A DNA stretch of 64,000 bases from Euleptes europaea (GCF_029931775.1 NC_079322.1:78367326-78431325); one strand, 5' to 3'. Shown: positions 41,321-54,082, numbered from the stretch's first letter. Numbers and translations are program-made. Notes: generated from the letters alone by a model not told the origin.

Positions 41321-42100
41321 CTCTTGGCTGGGATGACTGGCCCGGGGTCAGCTGCCATCCCGCGCTCTAACCATTGTGCATCGCCGCTCTGCGTGCGGCC
41401 ATCTGGATGCCCTGGGGAGGGGCCCCAGAGGGATGGAAGGGAATGCCCAGGAGGCCGGGGTTCACCTTGGGATGGCGGCCCCCCTATTTTGGGGAGCCTA
41501 GCCCAGACTGGTTGTGTGTGTGTGTGGTGGGGGAGGAGGGTCCTTCTGGTACCCCGCGCAGCAGGGCACACTGCTCCTGGCTCTGGAGGTTTTGCTGGGG
41601 GTGGGCGGCATCTCAGGCCATGAGGGGACTGTTCCTCGGGACAGCTTAGCCGCTGACGGTCCCTCTGGGTCTGCTCACGCCTGCCCATTGTTCGAAACCA
41701 GCAAAGGGGCCTTTGTGTCCAGCAGGCAGGCCCAAAGCGCCCCCCCCTTCAGCAGGGATTTATCGTTGGAGGGGGAGGGATCAGTGTTCAGTGTACCAGG
41801 GAGAAAGTTGCCCCTGGAAGGCTTGTCAAATGGTCTGGTTTTTCTTTTTTTGCTGTTTCATCTTGAGGGAGCCGGAGACCCGGCCATTCAACCTTCATGA
41901 GAACCTCTCTCCCCCCCCACCCGAAATTTGTTTCTGCCATACCCCCCTTCCCACCCTCAGAGGTAGGATCACCATTTCATCTTTCTCCTTATACACCTCC
42001 CTGCTCTGGCCCCCCAGACCCCCCTTTTTGAATGAATTAACATATGAGCATGTTAATAAATGAGCCAGGATGAGTTAACCCCCCCCCCAAACTGGCAAAC
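41321..42100. other. GC-rich intron DNA without recognised feature
   Basis: Long open frames in several phases reflect GC content; none resembles NACAD or another family. Confidence 0.35.
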
Positions 42101-42104
42101 TTGC

Positions 42105-42640
42105 CTAGGAGTCTGTTTAGCTTGGAAAGAAGGCGGTTAAGGGGAGACATGACAGAGGTCTATAAAATTATGCATGATATAGAAAGAGTGGACAGGGAGA
42201 AGCTTTTCTCCCTCTCTCATAATACTAGGACTCGGGGTCATCTGCTGAAGCTGGAGGGTGAGAGATTCAAAACTGATAAAAAGAAGTCATTCCTCACACA
42301 ATGCATAGTTAAATTGGGGAACTCCCTGCCCCAGGAGGTGGTGATCGCTGCCAACTCCGAAGGCTTTAAGAGAGGAGTGGACATGTTCATGGAGGAGAGG
42401 GGTATCCATGGCTACTAGTAAAAATTGATAGTAGTCATGGTGCATCCCTATTCTCTCCAGGATCAGAGGAGCAGGCCTGTTATATCAGGTGGTGTGGAAC
42501 ACAGGCAGGATAAATGCTGCTGCAGTCGTCTTGTTTATGGGCTTCCTAGAGGCTCCTGGTTGGCCGCTGTGTAAACAGACTGCTGGACTTGATGGGCCTT
42601 GGTCTGATCCAGCAGGGCCTTCCTTATGTTCCTATGAGTC
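42105..42640 (+). repeat. CR1 LINE 3' portion, young-looking
   Basis: 105-codon open frame [21 protein letters not shown] to [15 protein letters not shown], then 3' UTR to 'gggccttccttatgttccta'. Confidence 0.9.
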
Positions 42641-43037
42641 ATGCCACATCCTGGTCCTGTCAATGTCTGGGCAAGCGCTCAAGGGCTGAAGGGGCTGGTC
42701 CCTTGAGGAGGGGTGTCCGGCGCTCAGCATTCTGTAAGCTCAAGACCAGCGGCCAAAGGTGATCCTTTTTGTAGCCGCAAAATATCGTAGCTACCTGGAG
42801 ATCACTGAATCAAGTGCCTCCCCAGAGAGGAACAATGAGTTGATGGTCTGGCGCTAGCCTTCTTTACTCAGAAGTGAACCTCATTTTATTCAGTGGGACT
42901 TCACTCCAACTCACGATGCACAGGGCTACAGTCCTACAGCTGGATCCTACTTTCAGAATTCAGCTAGAATCCCCCTTTGCCACCTTGGTAAATCTGCACA
43001 GCCATAATCACTCGGTACAGGTGAAGCGTGCTTAAGC

Positions 43038-43241
43038 TAGGGTTGCCAGCTCCGAGTTGGGAAATACCTGGAGATTTTGGGGGTGGGGCCTGAGGAGGGC
43101 AGGGTTTGGGGAGGGGCTTCAATGCCATAGAATCCAATTGCCAAAGTGGCCATTTTCTCCAGGGGAACTGATTTATATCGCCTGGAGATCAGTTGTAACA
43201 GCAGGAGATCTCCAGCCACCACCTGGAGGTTGGCAACCTTA
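43038..43241. mobile_element. hAT-type MITE (family F), intact, with TSD
   Basis: TAGGGTTGCCAG...TTGGCAACCTTA flanked by GCTTAAGC at 43030-43037 and 43242-43249. Reference copy for the family. Confidence 0.92.
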
Positions 43242-43309
43242 GCTTAAGCCCCTTCAGGCAGGCGCACACACACACACCACATCTAGGTGGGGAAAGGGGA
43301 CGGGTGCAG

Positions 43310-43500
43310 AGCAGGGCCACAGCTCTATGGCAGAACACCTGCTTTGCCGGCCAAAGGTGCCCTGGGTTCAATCCCTGGAGTGTCCAGTTAAAAGTTCTCA
43401 AGCCCGTTCTCTGCCCAAGTTCCTAGACAGCTGGAGCCAGTTGAAGCAAGCGGCTGCAATCAAGATGGACCAGTGATCTGACTCTGTATAAGGCATATGG
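43310..43500 (+). repeat. SINE B, diverged
   Basis: 'ccacagctctatggcagaac', B box gggttcaatccc. Confidence 0.8.
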
Positions 43501-43692
43501 CCGTCACTCATGAAATGTTTCTGTGCGCCAAGGTCAGCCTTTTCAGCGGTCATGCTCACCCGCTCGTGGAAAAAGCTCTCTTGGAGTATGGACCGGTGGA
43601 AAGTCCTTCCAAGAGTACATCACGAAACAGAGAGGGGGTGTGAAGCTGAGAGGAGCAGGGCCTCAGTCCTCCACAGCACCCACTAAGTTTTA

Positions 43693-43896
43693 TGGGGCTG
43701 TGGCTCAGTGAAAGAGCATCTGCTTTGCTGCCAGAAGGTCCCAGGTTCAATCCCCGCCGTCTCCAGATAAAAGGACCAGGCAGGAGGTAATGTGAAAGAC
43801 CTTTCTCCACCTGAGACCCTGTAGAGCCGCTTCCAGTCAGAGTAGGCAATACTGACCTTGATGGACCAAAGGTCTGATTCGGAAGAAGGCAGCTTC
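43693..43896 (+). repeat. SINE B
   Basis: 'gggctgtggctcagtgaaag' to 'aaggcagcttcata'. Confidence 0.92.
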
Positions 43897-43897
43897 A

Positions 43898-46350
43898 TAG
43901 AATCAAAGAGTCATAGAATCATAGAGTTGGAAGGGACCACCAGGGCCATCAAGTCCAACCCCCTGCACAATGCAGGAAATTCACAACTACCTCCCCCCAC
44001 ACACCCCTAGTGACCAGAAGATGGCCAAGATGCCCTCCCTCTCATCATCTGCCTAAGGTCACAGAATCAGCATTGCTGACAGATGGCCATCTAACCTCTT
44101 CTTAAAAACCTCCAGGGAAGGAGAGCTTACCACTTCCCTTGGAAGCCTGTTCCACTGAGGAACCGCTCTGTTAGAAAATTCTTCCTAATGTCTAGACGGA
44201 AACTCTTTTGATTTAATTTCAACCCGTTGGTTCTGGTCCGGCCTTCTTGGGCAACAGAAAATAACTCGGCACCCTCCTCTCTATGACAGCCCTTCAAGTA
44301 CTTGAACATGGTTATCATATCCCCTCTCAGTCTTCTCCTCTTCAGGCTAAACATAACCAACTCCTTCAACCTTTCCTCATAGAACTTGGTCTCCAGACCC
44401 CTCACCATCTTTGTTGCCCTCCTCTGGACATGTTCCAGCTTGTCTACATCTTTCTTAAATTGTGGTGTCCAAAACTGAACACAGTACTCTAGTTGAGGTC
44501 TAACCAGAGCGGAGTAAAGCGATACCATCACTTTGCGTGATCTGGACACTACACTTCTGTTGATGCAGCCCAAGACTGCATTTGCCTTTTTAGCTACTGC
44601 ATCACACTGCTGACTCATGTTCAGTGTTTGGTCTACTAAGACCCCAAGATCCTTTTCACACACACTACTCTCAGACAAGTCTCCCCCATCCTATAATTAT
44701 GCATTTGATTTTTCCTACCTAAATGCAGAACTTTACATTTGTCTTTGTTGAAGTGCATTTTATTAGTTCTAGCCCATTTCTCCATCCTGTCAAGATCATC
44801 CTGCATCTTGGCTCTGTCTTCTACCGTATTTGCTACCCCTCCCAATTTAGTATCATCTGCGAATTTAATAAGCATCCCCTCTATTCCTTCATCCAAATAA
44901 TTTATAAAGATGTTGAACAACACAGGGCCCAGCACAGATCCCTGAGGAACTCCACTAGTCACTTCCCTCCAAGTGGATGAGGAACCATTAACTAGCATTG
45001 TCAACCAGTTGCAGATCCACCTAACAATAATAGGATCTAACCCACATTTTCCCAATTTGTCAACTAGAATACTATGTGGAACCTTATCAAAAGCCTTACA
45101 GAAATCTAGATGAACTATGTCTACAGCATTCCCCTGATCCAGCAAGGTAGTAACTTTCTCAAAAAAAGAGATAAGATTAGTCTGACATGACTTATTCTTG
45201 AGAAACCCATGCTGGCTCTTAGTGATCAGATCCATCCTTTCTAAATGCTCAAGGACTGACTGACTGATGATTTGTTCAAACACTTTTCCTGGTATAGAAG
45301 TCAAGCTGACGGGTCGGTAGTTACCCGGATCTTCCTTTTTCCCCTTCTTGAAGATGGGGACAACATTTGCCCGCCTCCAATCTTCTGGCACCTCACCTGT
45401 TTGCCAAGACTTTTCAAAAATACCGGACAGAGGTTCCGAAATTACATCTGCAAGTTCTTTGAGTACCCTTGGGTGCAATTCATCTGGCCCAGAGGATTTT
45501 GTTTCATTTAAAGAAACCAGGTGTTTGTGCACTACCCCAATGCCAATTCTAGGCTGCAAATCCCTTCCCTCATCACATGTTCTGTTTATGCCATGCTGAG
45601 CACCACTTCCCGCACGAGAAAAAACTGAGGAAAAGTAGGAATTGAGGCGTTCTGCCCTCTCTTCATCTCCTGTTATAATTTCACTTTCGGGTCCACACAA
45701 TGGGCTTATCTTGTCCTTGTTCTTACTCTGTACATAGGAAAAGAACCCTTTTTTGTTGCGTTTAGCATCTCTCGCTAGCCTAAGTTCATACTGAGCTTTA
45801 GCTTTCCTAACACTCTCCCTACAAGCACTAGTTATTTGCTTATATTCCTCTTTGGTTATAAGGCCCTCCTTCCACTTCCTAAATGAGTCTTTTTTATTTC
45901 TCAACTCTTTAAAAAGCTGTTTATGGAGCCACCCTGGCCTCTTTAGGCTCCTCCCATTTTTCCTTCTCATAGGAATGGTTTGGGATTGCGCCTTCAGTGT
46001 TTTATTTTTAAGAAACGCCCACCCTTCTTGAACTCCCTTCTCCTTCAGTATTTCTGATCATGGGATTCTACCTAGCATAAGTTTAAGTTTGTTAAAATTT
46101 GCTCTTTTAAAGTCCAGCCTACATGTCTGACTACGTACAGGTTTTCCTCTCCCCAAGATTGTAAATTCCAAGAGTACGTGGTCACTACTACCCAGGGTGC
46201 CTACTACTTTAACCTCATCGACCAGTTCTTCCCTGTTGGTGAGAATCAAGTCTAAGATAGCAGACCCCCTTGTTTCCCTGTACACTTTCTGAAATAGGAA
46301 TTTGTCAGCAAGTCAAGTCAGGAATTTATTGGATCTTTCATTTTTAGCAG
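43898..46350 (-). repeat. CR1 LINE, longest copy, 5' truncated
   Basis: Minus strand, 5' to 3': end of the endonuclease domain (SAILDLILTN; GSSDH), then a 444-codon open frame (44636-45970) with RT motifs ELHPRVLKELADV, NYRPVSLTS, AFDKVPH, SGVPQGSVLGPVLFN and FADDTKLGG, then a second frame (44127-44678) with [23 protein letters not shown]2 is interrupted around 45970-46060 and shifts frame near 44660 and again near 44170, so the copy is dead. The 3' terminus 'ccaactctatgattctatg' is at 43905-43930. Confidence 0.95.
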
Positions 46351-46469
46351 CGTTGGACGTCCAACGTGTTGGACTTTCATGTGTTCATGTGTGTTCCCCA
46401 GGATGCGCTGGTAGGTGGTAGGGAGCCAAAGGGTGCAGTCCATGCAGGGTCAAGAAGATAGAATAGATT

Positions 46470-46687
46470 GGGGAGGGGCCGTGGCTCAGTGGTAGAGGCT
46501 CTGCTTGGCATTTAGAAGGTCCCAGGTTCAATCCCCAGTGGCATCTCCAGTTAAAGGGACCAGGCAAGTAGGTGATGTGAAAGACCCCTGCCTGAGACCC
46601 TGGAGAGCCGCTGCTGGTCTGAGTAGACAATACTGACTTTGATGGACCGAGGGTCTGATTCAGTATGAGGCTGCTTTGTGTGTTCAA
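46470..46687 (+). repeat. SINE B
   Basis: 'ggggccgtggctcagtggtag', B box ggttcaatccc, tail 'gaggctgctttgtgtgttc'. Confidence 0.92.
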
Positions 46688-46689
46688 TA

Positions 46690-47525
46690 GCGTGCCTTGG
46701 TCTGGGTTCAAATCCAGACTCGCCCATGAACATACGTAACTGTAAGTCTCGCGTACTCATGAAATAACGAGTGGCCTACCTTGCAAGCCTCTTGTGAGTC
46801 CAAGCATGACGTGGATTGCATAGCACTTTGCACAGATGGAAATTGTTCCCTGTGCTTGGAAATGCAATATTGGGAAAGGCTCCATAGCCATAAATCCTGC
46901 TTGTTATGGAGTTGTTCAAGACACTGGAGCCCTGCCATTAAAAAGGCGTTGGCAACTCTACTGTTAAGCTGCTCCTGCCTCAGAGAATCTCTGCTCCTCC
47001 TTCCCTGTTCTGACCTGCCACCGCTTTCTCAGCGTCCCTGGGTGGCTGACAGGCAGTGCCCCCGATCCTAGCTGCTAATGGCCAAATAAATTCCTGTAGA
47101 CAAATTCATGGAAGTCTGTCAGTTGCTGTTAGCCATGGGAACTTAATGTGTCTTCCGTGCGCCAAGGCGTTATGAGCATGCTCAAAGGCCCCAGCCCAGT
47201 ATCAGGAGATGTCTGACTAGTCATTTTTTGTTCTCATCCAGTAAGGCAGTTCCCATGTTCCTATTTTCCATCTCTCTGTGTTCAAAATATCAGACTCTTG
47301 CACTATACTGTGTGATGGTCTCCGTTTCTTAGTGTGGTGCGTTACAGTCTGAAATGGAAGCAAAAAGAACATTTGGAACAATTGCAAGTGCCTGGGTCCT
47401 CAGCCGCTGAGTAGGGAAACAGATGTAACTGGATGCTAGGAAAAGGGAGGCAGAGACCCATTAATTTGCGCCAACCTTGGAACTCCAAGCTGAGTGGAGG
47501 AGTGGGTGCTTGCTGTGCAGATAGT
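46690..47525. other. Intron DNA without recognised feature
   Basis: No repeat, exon or motif that I can support. Confidence 0.35.
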
Positions 47526-47527
47526 TA

Positions 47528-48035
47528 GTTACATTGTGGAACTCCCTGCCCCAGGATGTGGTGATGGCTGCCAACTTGGAGGGGAGTGGACTTGCTCATG
47601 GAGGAGAGGGCTATCCATGGCTACTAGTCATGATGCATACCTATTCTCTCCAGGATCAGAGGAGCACGCGTATTATTTTGGGTGCAGAGGAACACAGGCA
47701 GGATGGTGTTGCTGCAGTCGTCTTGTTAGGGGGCATCCTAGAGGCCCCTGGTTGGCCACTGTGTGAACAGACTGCTGGACTTGGTGGGCCTGGGTCTGAT
47801 CCAGCAGGGCTTTTCTTATGTTCTTAGTCATGATGCATACCTGTTCTCTCCAGGATTAGAGGAGCATGCCTGTCATATTAGATGCATTGGAACACAGGCA
47901 GGATAAATGCTGCTGCAGTTGTCTTGTTTGTGGGCTTCCTGGAGGCACCTGGTTGGCCAGTGTGTGTGAACAGGCTGCTGGACTCGATGGGCCTGGGTCT
48001 GACTTAGCAGGGCCTTTCTTATGTTCTTAGGGAGC
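47528..48035 (+). repeat. Two CR1 LINE 3' ends in tandem
   Basis: 47528-47825 ends 'gcttttcttatgttctta'; 47826-48030 begins 'tcatgatgcatacc' and ends 'gcctttcttatgttctta'. Partial duplication or slipped reverse transcription. Confidence 0.85.
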
Positions 48036-48290
48036 CCCAGAGAGCCAGAGTGGTGTAGTGGTTATAGATTGTCGGATTAGGATATCAGAGGCCCAGGTTT
48101 GAATCCCCACTTGTGCCACAGAATCTTACTGGGTGATCTGCCCCCAGGCCAGTCACACACTATCAGCCTAAACTACCTCACAAGGTTGTTGGGAGGATAA
48201 AATGGAAGAGAGGAGAAGGATGCGAGCCACTTTGGGTTCCCATTGAGATGAAAGGCGTCAATAAATGGTGTCAATAAATTAAATAAAAGA
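48036..48290 (+). repeat. Sauria-like SINE
   Basis: 'agccagagtggtgtagtgg', B box ggtttgaatcccc, 'aggataaaatggaagag', tail 'tcaataaatt'. Confidence 0.82.
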
Positions 48291-48837
48291 ATAATGCCCT
48301 CACTGCCTTTCTGAGACTCAGCATGGCATCAGGGAGCAGAGAAGGGCAGGGTCTCTTGCCGGATTAAAAAAGGTGCTCGCCTGGGGCGAGCCGATGATGA
48401 CGATCTTTGTGGACCCACATATTGGATAGGATCGGAGAGAGACGGGCCTGATGCAAAGAGTGATGATGAGGAGGCTCGTTTTGAGAAACTGGGAACGAGC
48501 CCAAGATGGTAATTGAAAAGAAATGGGAGGAAGATGGGAGGAAAAAGATGTAAGCTACTGACGCCCAGTAAAAAGGAGAAAAGGCTTGACAGGCGAGGGA
48601 GAGCCAAACCCTTGAGAAGGGAAACCAATCTCCTTAGTGGCTCAGGGAGGCGAAGGGCTGGAGGGTCGGATGAGCAGAGACCTCTTCAGGACTCAAATCC
48701 TCTGACTCAGCAGAGCAGGATCATCCTTTAAGTCAACGTCAGGCGCCCTTCCCGCTCCTGACAGAGCAGCCCCTCCTGTGGCACAACCAGTCGGCTTCCT
48801 AATAGCCAGTTGTGTGATTTACTTCACAAGCCAGTCA

Positions 48838-49600
48838 TAAGATCATGAGAAGAGCCCTGCTGGATCAGACCACGGAGAGTCCATCTTGTCCAGCATCCTG
48901 TCTCACACGGTGGCCAACCAGCTCCTATGGAGGTCCAACGACAGGGCACAGAGGCTGAGGCCTTCTTCCCCTGGTAAGAACCTTAAAAAGCCCTGCAGGA
49001 TCACACCAGTGAGGGTCCATCCAGTCCAGCAGAGAACCACTGTGGTGTAGTGGTTAAGAACGGTGGTTTGGAGCAGTGGAGTCTGATCTGGAGAACTGGG
49101 TTCGATTCCCCACATGAGCAGTGGAGGCTAATCTGGTGAATGGGATTTGTTTCCCCACTCCTCCACATGAAGGCAGCTGGGTGACCTTGGGCTGGTCACA
49201 CTCTCAGCCCCACCTACCTTACAGGGGGTCTGTTGTGGGGAGGGGAAGGGAAGGTGGTTGTAAGCCGGTTTGATTCTTCCTTAAGTGGTAGAGAAAGTCG
49301 GCATATGAAAACCAACTCTTGTTGTTCTTCATCCCTTCTCACACAGTGGCCAACCAGTTCTTCTGGAGGGCCGACAACAGGGCACAGAGGCTGAGGCCTT
49401 CCGTGATGTCGCCTCCAGCCACTGGTCTTCAGAGGATGACTACTTATAAACGTTCCCTTTAGTCACCAGGGCTAGTAGCCACTAATAGACCTGTCTTCTG
49501 TGAGTTTCCCTAGTGTGCTTTCAAAGCCATCTATGCCTGTAGCCATCACAACATCCTCTGGCAGCGAATTCTACATTTTCTGCATGACTTTGGAGAGAAA
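48838..49600 (-). repeat. CR1 LINE 3' portion interrupted by SINE A
   Basis: Reversed CR1 end at 48838-49030 and 49328-49600; the SINE A copy at 49031-49325 ('ccactgtggtgtagtggtt' to 'aaccaactcttgttg') splits it at 'agtccagca'. Confidence 0.8.
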
Positions 49601-50010
49601 CTGTTCAAGAGTGGTGCAGGTTCCCGGGTGTGGACTAAGACCCTAGTCAATGGGGCATGTCACTTTGAGGACCAGTTAGGGGGATGGTGGAGGGTGAGGG
49701 TGGAGAGATGAGCTCCACCACGGCCCTCTCCTGTTCTCACATTGGGGGAGAGGAAACTATTGACTAGTGAACTCCCCGCTGTTTCCAGATACCCTGGTAA
49801 GAGTAAGCTCTCCTAAGTAGCTCCAGTCCTGAGGGTCTAGAATTTTGCAGGCAAGCAATTCGCTGATTAGCGTAAGCCCCTGTGTACTGTCCAACCTCCC
49901 TTATGTACTTGGCAGCCCTCTTCCCCCCACCCCACTTGGCTCCCCCAGTCCTCCCTGACCTGCCCACTTCTCACTTGCCAAGGGTGCATGGCCCCTCTTG
50001 TCTCTAGGTC

Positions 50011-50205
50011 TCTAGTGGTAGAGCATCTGTTTGTCACTCAGAAGGTCCCAGGTTCAATCCCCTGCATCTCCTGTGAAAAGGGCCAGAAAGTAGGTGATGT
50101 GAAAGACCTCTGCCTGAGACCCTGGAGAGCCGCTGCCGGTCTGAGCAGACAATACTGACTTTGATGGAGGAAGGGTCTGATTCAGTATAAGGCAGCTTCA
50201 CGCTT
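50011..50205 (+). repeat. SINE B, 5' truncated
   Basis: 'tctagtggtagagcatctg', B box ggttcaatccc, tail 'aaggcagcttcacg'. Confidence 0.88.
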
Positions 50206-50510
50206 ATACATAGAGGGCAGGGAGCTGTTCCTGTCAGCAGGAGAGGATAGGACTTGCAACAATGGGTTTAAATTGCGGGCGGAAAGGTACCCACTGGATA
50301 TTAGGAATTTCTTTTTACAGTAAGAGTTGTTGGACAGTGGAATCGGCTACCTCGGGAGGTGGTGAGCTCCCCCTCACTGGTGGTATTTAAGCAGAGGCTG
50401 GATAAGCACTAGTCAGGGATGCTCTAGGCTGATCCTGCATTGAGCAGGGGGTTGGACTAGATTGCCTCTGTGACCCCTTTAGACTCTATGATTCTGTGAT
50501 TCTATAAAGG
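50206..50510 (+). repeat. CR1 LINE 3' portion
   Basis: 'gggcagggagctgttcctgt' to 'tctatgattctgtgattcta', same subtype as 11058-11670. Confidence 0.88.
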
Positions 50511-52200
50511 TAGCAAAAAAGGAGGAGAGAAGGTTGAGAACAGAGATCAAGCTGGGATCCGGTCAGGTGGAGCCGTTTGCAATGGAATAACTGCAGCTGA
50601 AAGACATTTAGATGGTTCCTCTGTATCTGATGAGTCATGCGGTTCGAGTTAGGCTTAAATCTTTTACTGTTTGAAAACTCAGGGGTTAAGGTTGACCAGG
50701 GGCGTTGTAGGGGGCCCCGGGTCTGGAGGGCTGACGCCACCCCCCTCACCCCCCCCGTTTTCCACACTGGAACTGCAGCATCGGCAACTTCCCCAGCTCC
50801 ACACACCCCTCCCCAGCCCGGAGCAATGAGATTGCTGACTCCAGCGTCAGGCGCTCCCGGCTGGCGCTTCCAGCACACAGCCTGGCTTTGGAAGGCTTTA
50901 GGGGCCATTCATTAGATCTCCCGCCAGCTTGGTCTCTCCCTGGGCCAAACCTCCCCCTACCCCAATTCTTCAATAACCAATCCATATAGGTTTAAAAGAA
51001 GGACATTTACTGGTCAAAGAGAAAGAGGGCTGACGCCACCCCCACCCCATTTTCCACACTGTGTTCATGTGTTGTGTTCTCCCTCCTCCCCTTCCCATGC
51101 CCAGAATTCCCTCTTTGGTCTTGCAGAGCCCTTGCAAAGAGGTCCATGGCCAAGGGAACCAATTGTGAAATGCATCTCTCTCTCTCCCTTATGGCAGGCT
51201 CTGCCTCAGGACCCTTGAGAGGGTGTGACCCTTTGGTCAGTTCTTTCGGGGGGGGCAGGAAAATCCATCTGGGCTCAGCAGGGATCATGGGGGGGGGGAG
51301 AGAGAGAGACCTTCCTCTCCCCCCTCCAGCCCCCAGCCAAGGCAGGATGGGGATTGGGGCATAATCGACTTTCCACGCCTGATTTGCCAGACCCTTTGCT
51401 ATTCCTGTCCAGAAATCCTGCTTCTGAGGCTGTCTTACTCACGGCTCTGTCTGATCCCTATTCTGGGTGGGATTTCCACCTCAGCCAGGACATACAGACA
51501 GAGTGAGCGTCCATTCACTGAACTGTGTGCAATTCTTAAAAAGGGGCTTCCAGGCAGGCAGGGTTGCCAGCCTTTTTTCTGGCCCTCTCCTATGCACGTT
51601 GCTGCTCAAGGCACAGGACAGAACCAGTAAAAAAGTTGGCATCTCCCAAATATTGTCTCAGTTCTTAATGTCCCTTTGAGGTTGACCAGTGCTGTTTTCT
51701 CCCTAGTGCTGAGTGCCTTGACCAGAGACGTGGGGGGTGGGAAATTTTCTGGTTCATATTTTTCCAGAAAACCCACAACACTGGCCCTGACTAAGGCCAG
51801 AGAGTGGATCTGCGAGAAAGGTGAGCTTTGAATGAGCAGCTTCTTAGCCCACACCGGCTCCTTTTGGCCAGTATGCTACAGCAGCTCTTAACTATAGCAG
51901 ACGTTGACAAATGGATATGGGCTATGTCAGCAGCGAGTGACTCAGTTTCTGCCAGCAGGCCGTGTGACCCGCAGCCGGTCATTGCTCCGAATGGGACGCA
52001 GCTGTTTTGAGGGCCGTTTGAGAGCCAAACTACCAGTGATACCATTCTAAAAACAATTGTGGCTCTTTAAAAATTGCCATGAGGCCCCAATCCAGATCAG
52101 GCATGTGGCGACCTCAGGAGAGCCCCCCCTTCCTTTTCATGTGCAGAAACAGCCCCCTCCCTTACAGAGTTTTGCCTCAGTATTAAGCTCCTAGGCTAAG
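50511..52200. other. Intron DNA without recognised repeat
   Basis: GC-variable, with short internal echoes ('gctgacgccacccc' at about 50731 and 51030). No supported exon. Confidence 0.35.
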
Positions 52201-52202
52201 GA

Positions 52203-52470
52203 CTTTTAGAGGTCATCTAGTCCAACCCCAGGCCCAATGCAGGAAAATCCAGCGCTTTCCTGATAGTTGGGTGCTTGAAGATCTCTAACAATGGAGAGTG
52301 TCATCCCCCTCCCCGGTAACGGGTTCCGTTGTTGAACTGCTGTTACCATTAGGAAGTTTCTCCCTTGGAACTTCAGCCCACTAGATCTGGTCTTGCCCTC
52401 TGGAGCAGCAGAGATCCAGGTGTGGCCGTCAGCTATGCAACAGCCTGGGACATGCGTGGTACATATCTGT
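52203..52470 (-). repeat. CR1 LINE 3' fragment, diverged
   Basis: 'gaggtcatctagtccaaccc' reversed CR1 end. Confidence 0.65.
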
Positions 52471-52494
52471 GCCTGTGTCTTCCTTGGAAGTAGT

Positions 52495-52700
52495 TCACAA
52501 TGGGTAGCCATGTTAGTCTATCCGTAGCGGTAGAAAAGAGCAAGAGTCTAGTAGCGCCTTAGAGACTAACAACAATTTCTGGTACGGTGTGACTAACAAC
52601 AGAAATGAAGAAGTGAGCTGTGGCTCACGAAAGCTCATACCCTACCAGAAAATATTTTTGTTAGTCTTTAAGGTGCTACTGGACTCTTGCTCTTTTCTTG
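52495..52700 (+). repeat. Dispersed repeat with hammerhead-like stem II
   Basis: 'tgaagaagtgagctgtggc' then 'tcacgaaagctcat': core UGAAGA (first C changed), stem II GUGAGC/GCUCAC, GAAA intact. 'ttagtctttaaggtgctac' follows. Confidence 0.65.
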
Positions 52701-52930
52701 GATGTAGAAATGATTTGAGGCTCCTTCTCCAACATGGATGCTTCTTCCTTAAAGTGTACCGGCACCAACGCCCTCCTTCCCAGAGACAAAGAATGCTTAC
52801 CCCTTGGTGCAACTATAAAGAGTTTAACAAGATGCATGCATAAGAACTGCTCGGTGTAGGTTTTATTAAAAAGTGATGGAGGGCTTTGGTCCTCTTTGTT
52901 GCAGAGAAGAGACCTGGGTATTACTACTTA

Positions 52931-53175
52931 GAAGAAGAGTTGGTTTTTATATGCCGACTTTCTCTACCACTTAAGGGAGAAAAGCTGGCTTACAATCACC
53001 TTCCCTTTCCCTCCCCACAACAGACACCCTGTGAGGTAGGTGGGGCTGACAAAATGTGACTTTCCCGAGGTCACCCAGCTGGCTTCATGTGGAGGAGTGG
53101 GGAATCAAACCCAGTTCTCCAGATCAGACTCCACTGCTCCAAACCACTGCTCTTAACCACTATACCACGCTGGTA
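52931..53175 (-). repeat. SINE A, inverted
   Basis: 'agaagaagagttggttttta' to 'ccactataccacgctgg'. Confidence 0.9.
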
Positions 53176-54040
53176 AAACCCACTGTCTTCAATTATGCTT
53201 ACTTCCAGGAAACTGTGCATAAGATTGTAGGTCTTATGAATATAGTTGCTGAGTGACCCAGAAAGGGTTGAAAAATCAAGAGAAGAAAATTTAAAATGAA
53301 ACAAAAGTGTTTGGTAGTTTGATTAATATTTCTACTATCAGCTCCTTAATTGTGTGGCTGAGGCTCATTGATTCCCTGATTCCCATACTTTGAATTTTAT
53401 TATCTCCATTCAAAATCAAGACTCGTTTCATTGCCAGTAAGTCTCTGAAATGCATTTATCTGCTTTGCTGTAGATTTTTGTGCGTTTGGCCCTGGGAATT
53501 ACATATGAAGCCAATCTTTGCATAGTTTTCTTCCAAATCGAATTGCGTGATGGGAACCACAGGCAAAGACTCGATCTGAGATCTTAAGTCCTTTTGAAAT
53601 AATTGATGTCCCCGATGGTCCCAAGCCCCATTCCCAGATTTTATTTCTTTATTTTGCATTTTTATCAGTGTTATTTCATGCCGAAGTGGCTCACGCAGCC
53701 TCTGGAACTCACATTTCTGCCCTTCACCACATCACAAATACTGGGGGGGGGGGGGTAAACAGATCAGGTTTTCTGCTTCCCATCAGATTATTATTATTTA
53801 AACATAAATCAAAATAACATTTATTATTATTATGGTTGTTATTATTACTGTTTAAAACAGATTCCCATCCAGGCTGGTCAGCCAGAGTGTTTGTTTCCAT
53901 TACTTAGTTTTCCGGAGAACAAGTCCCTCTTTTCTAATACTAGGGGATTCTTTTTTTGAAAGAGCTTTTGGGGATGCCTTTTAAAAATGATGGGAACTTG
54001 CTAGAGTTGCCCTTGTTTGGTTTTAGCCCTCCCCACCTGA
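53176..54040. other. AT-rich intron DNA without recognised feature
   Basis: Includes a G tract at about 53743-53754 and ATT runs; no exon or known repeat. Confidence 0.35.
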
Positions 54041-54082
54041 TAGGGTTTCCAACCTCCAGGTTCGTGGAGCCTGGAAATCACA

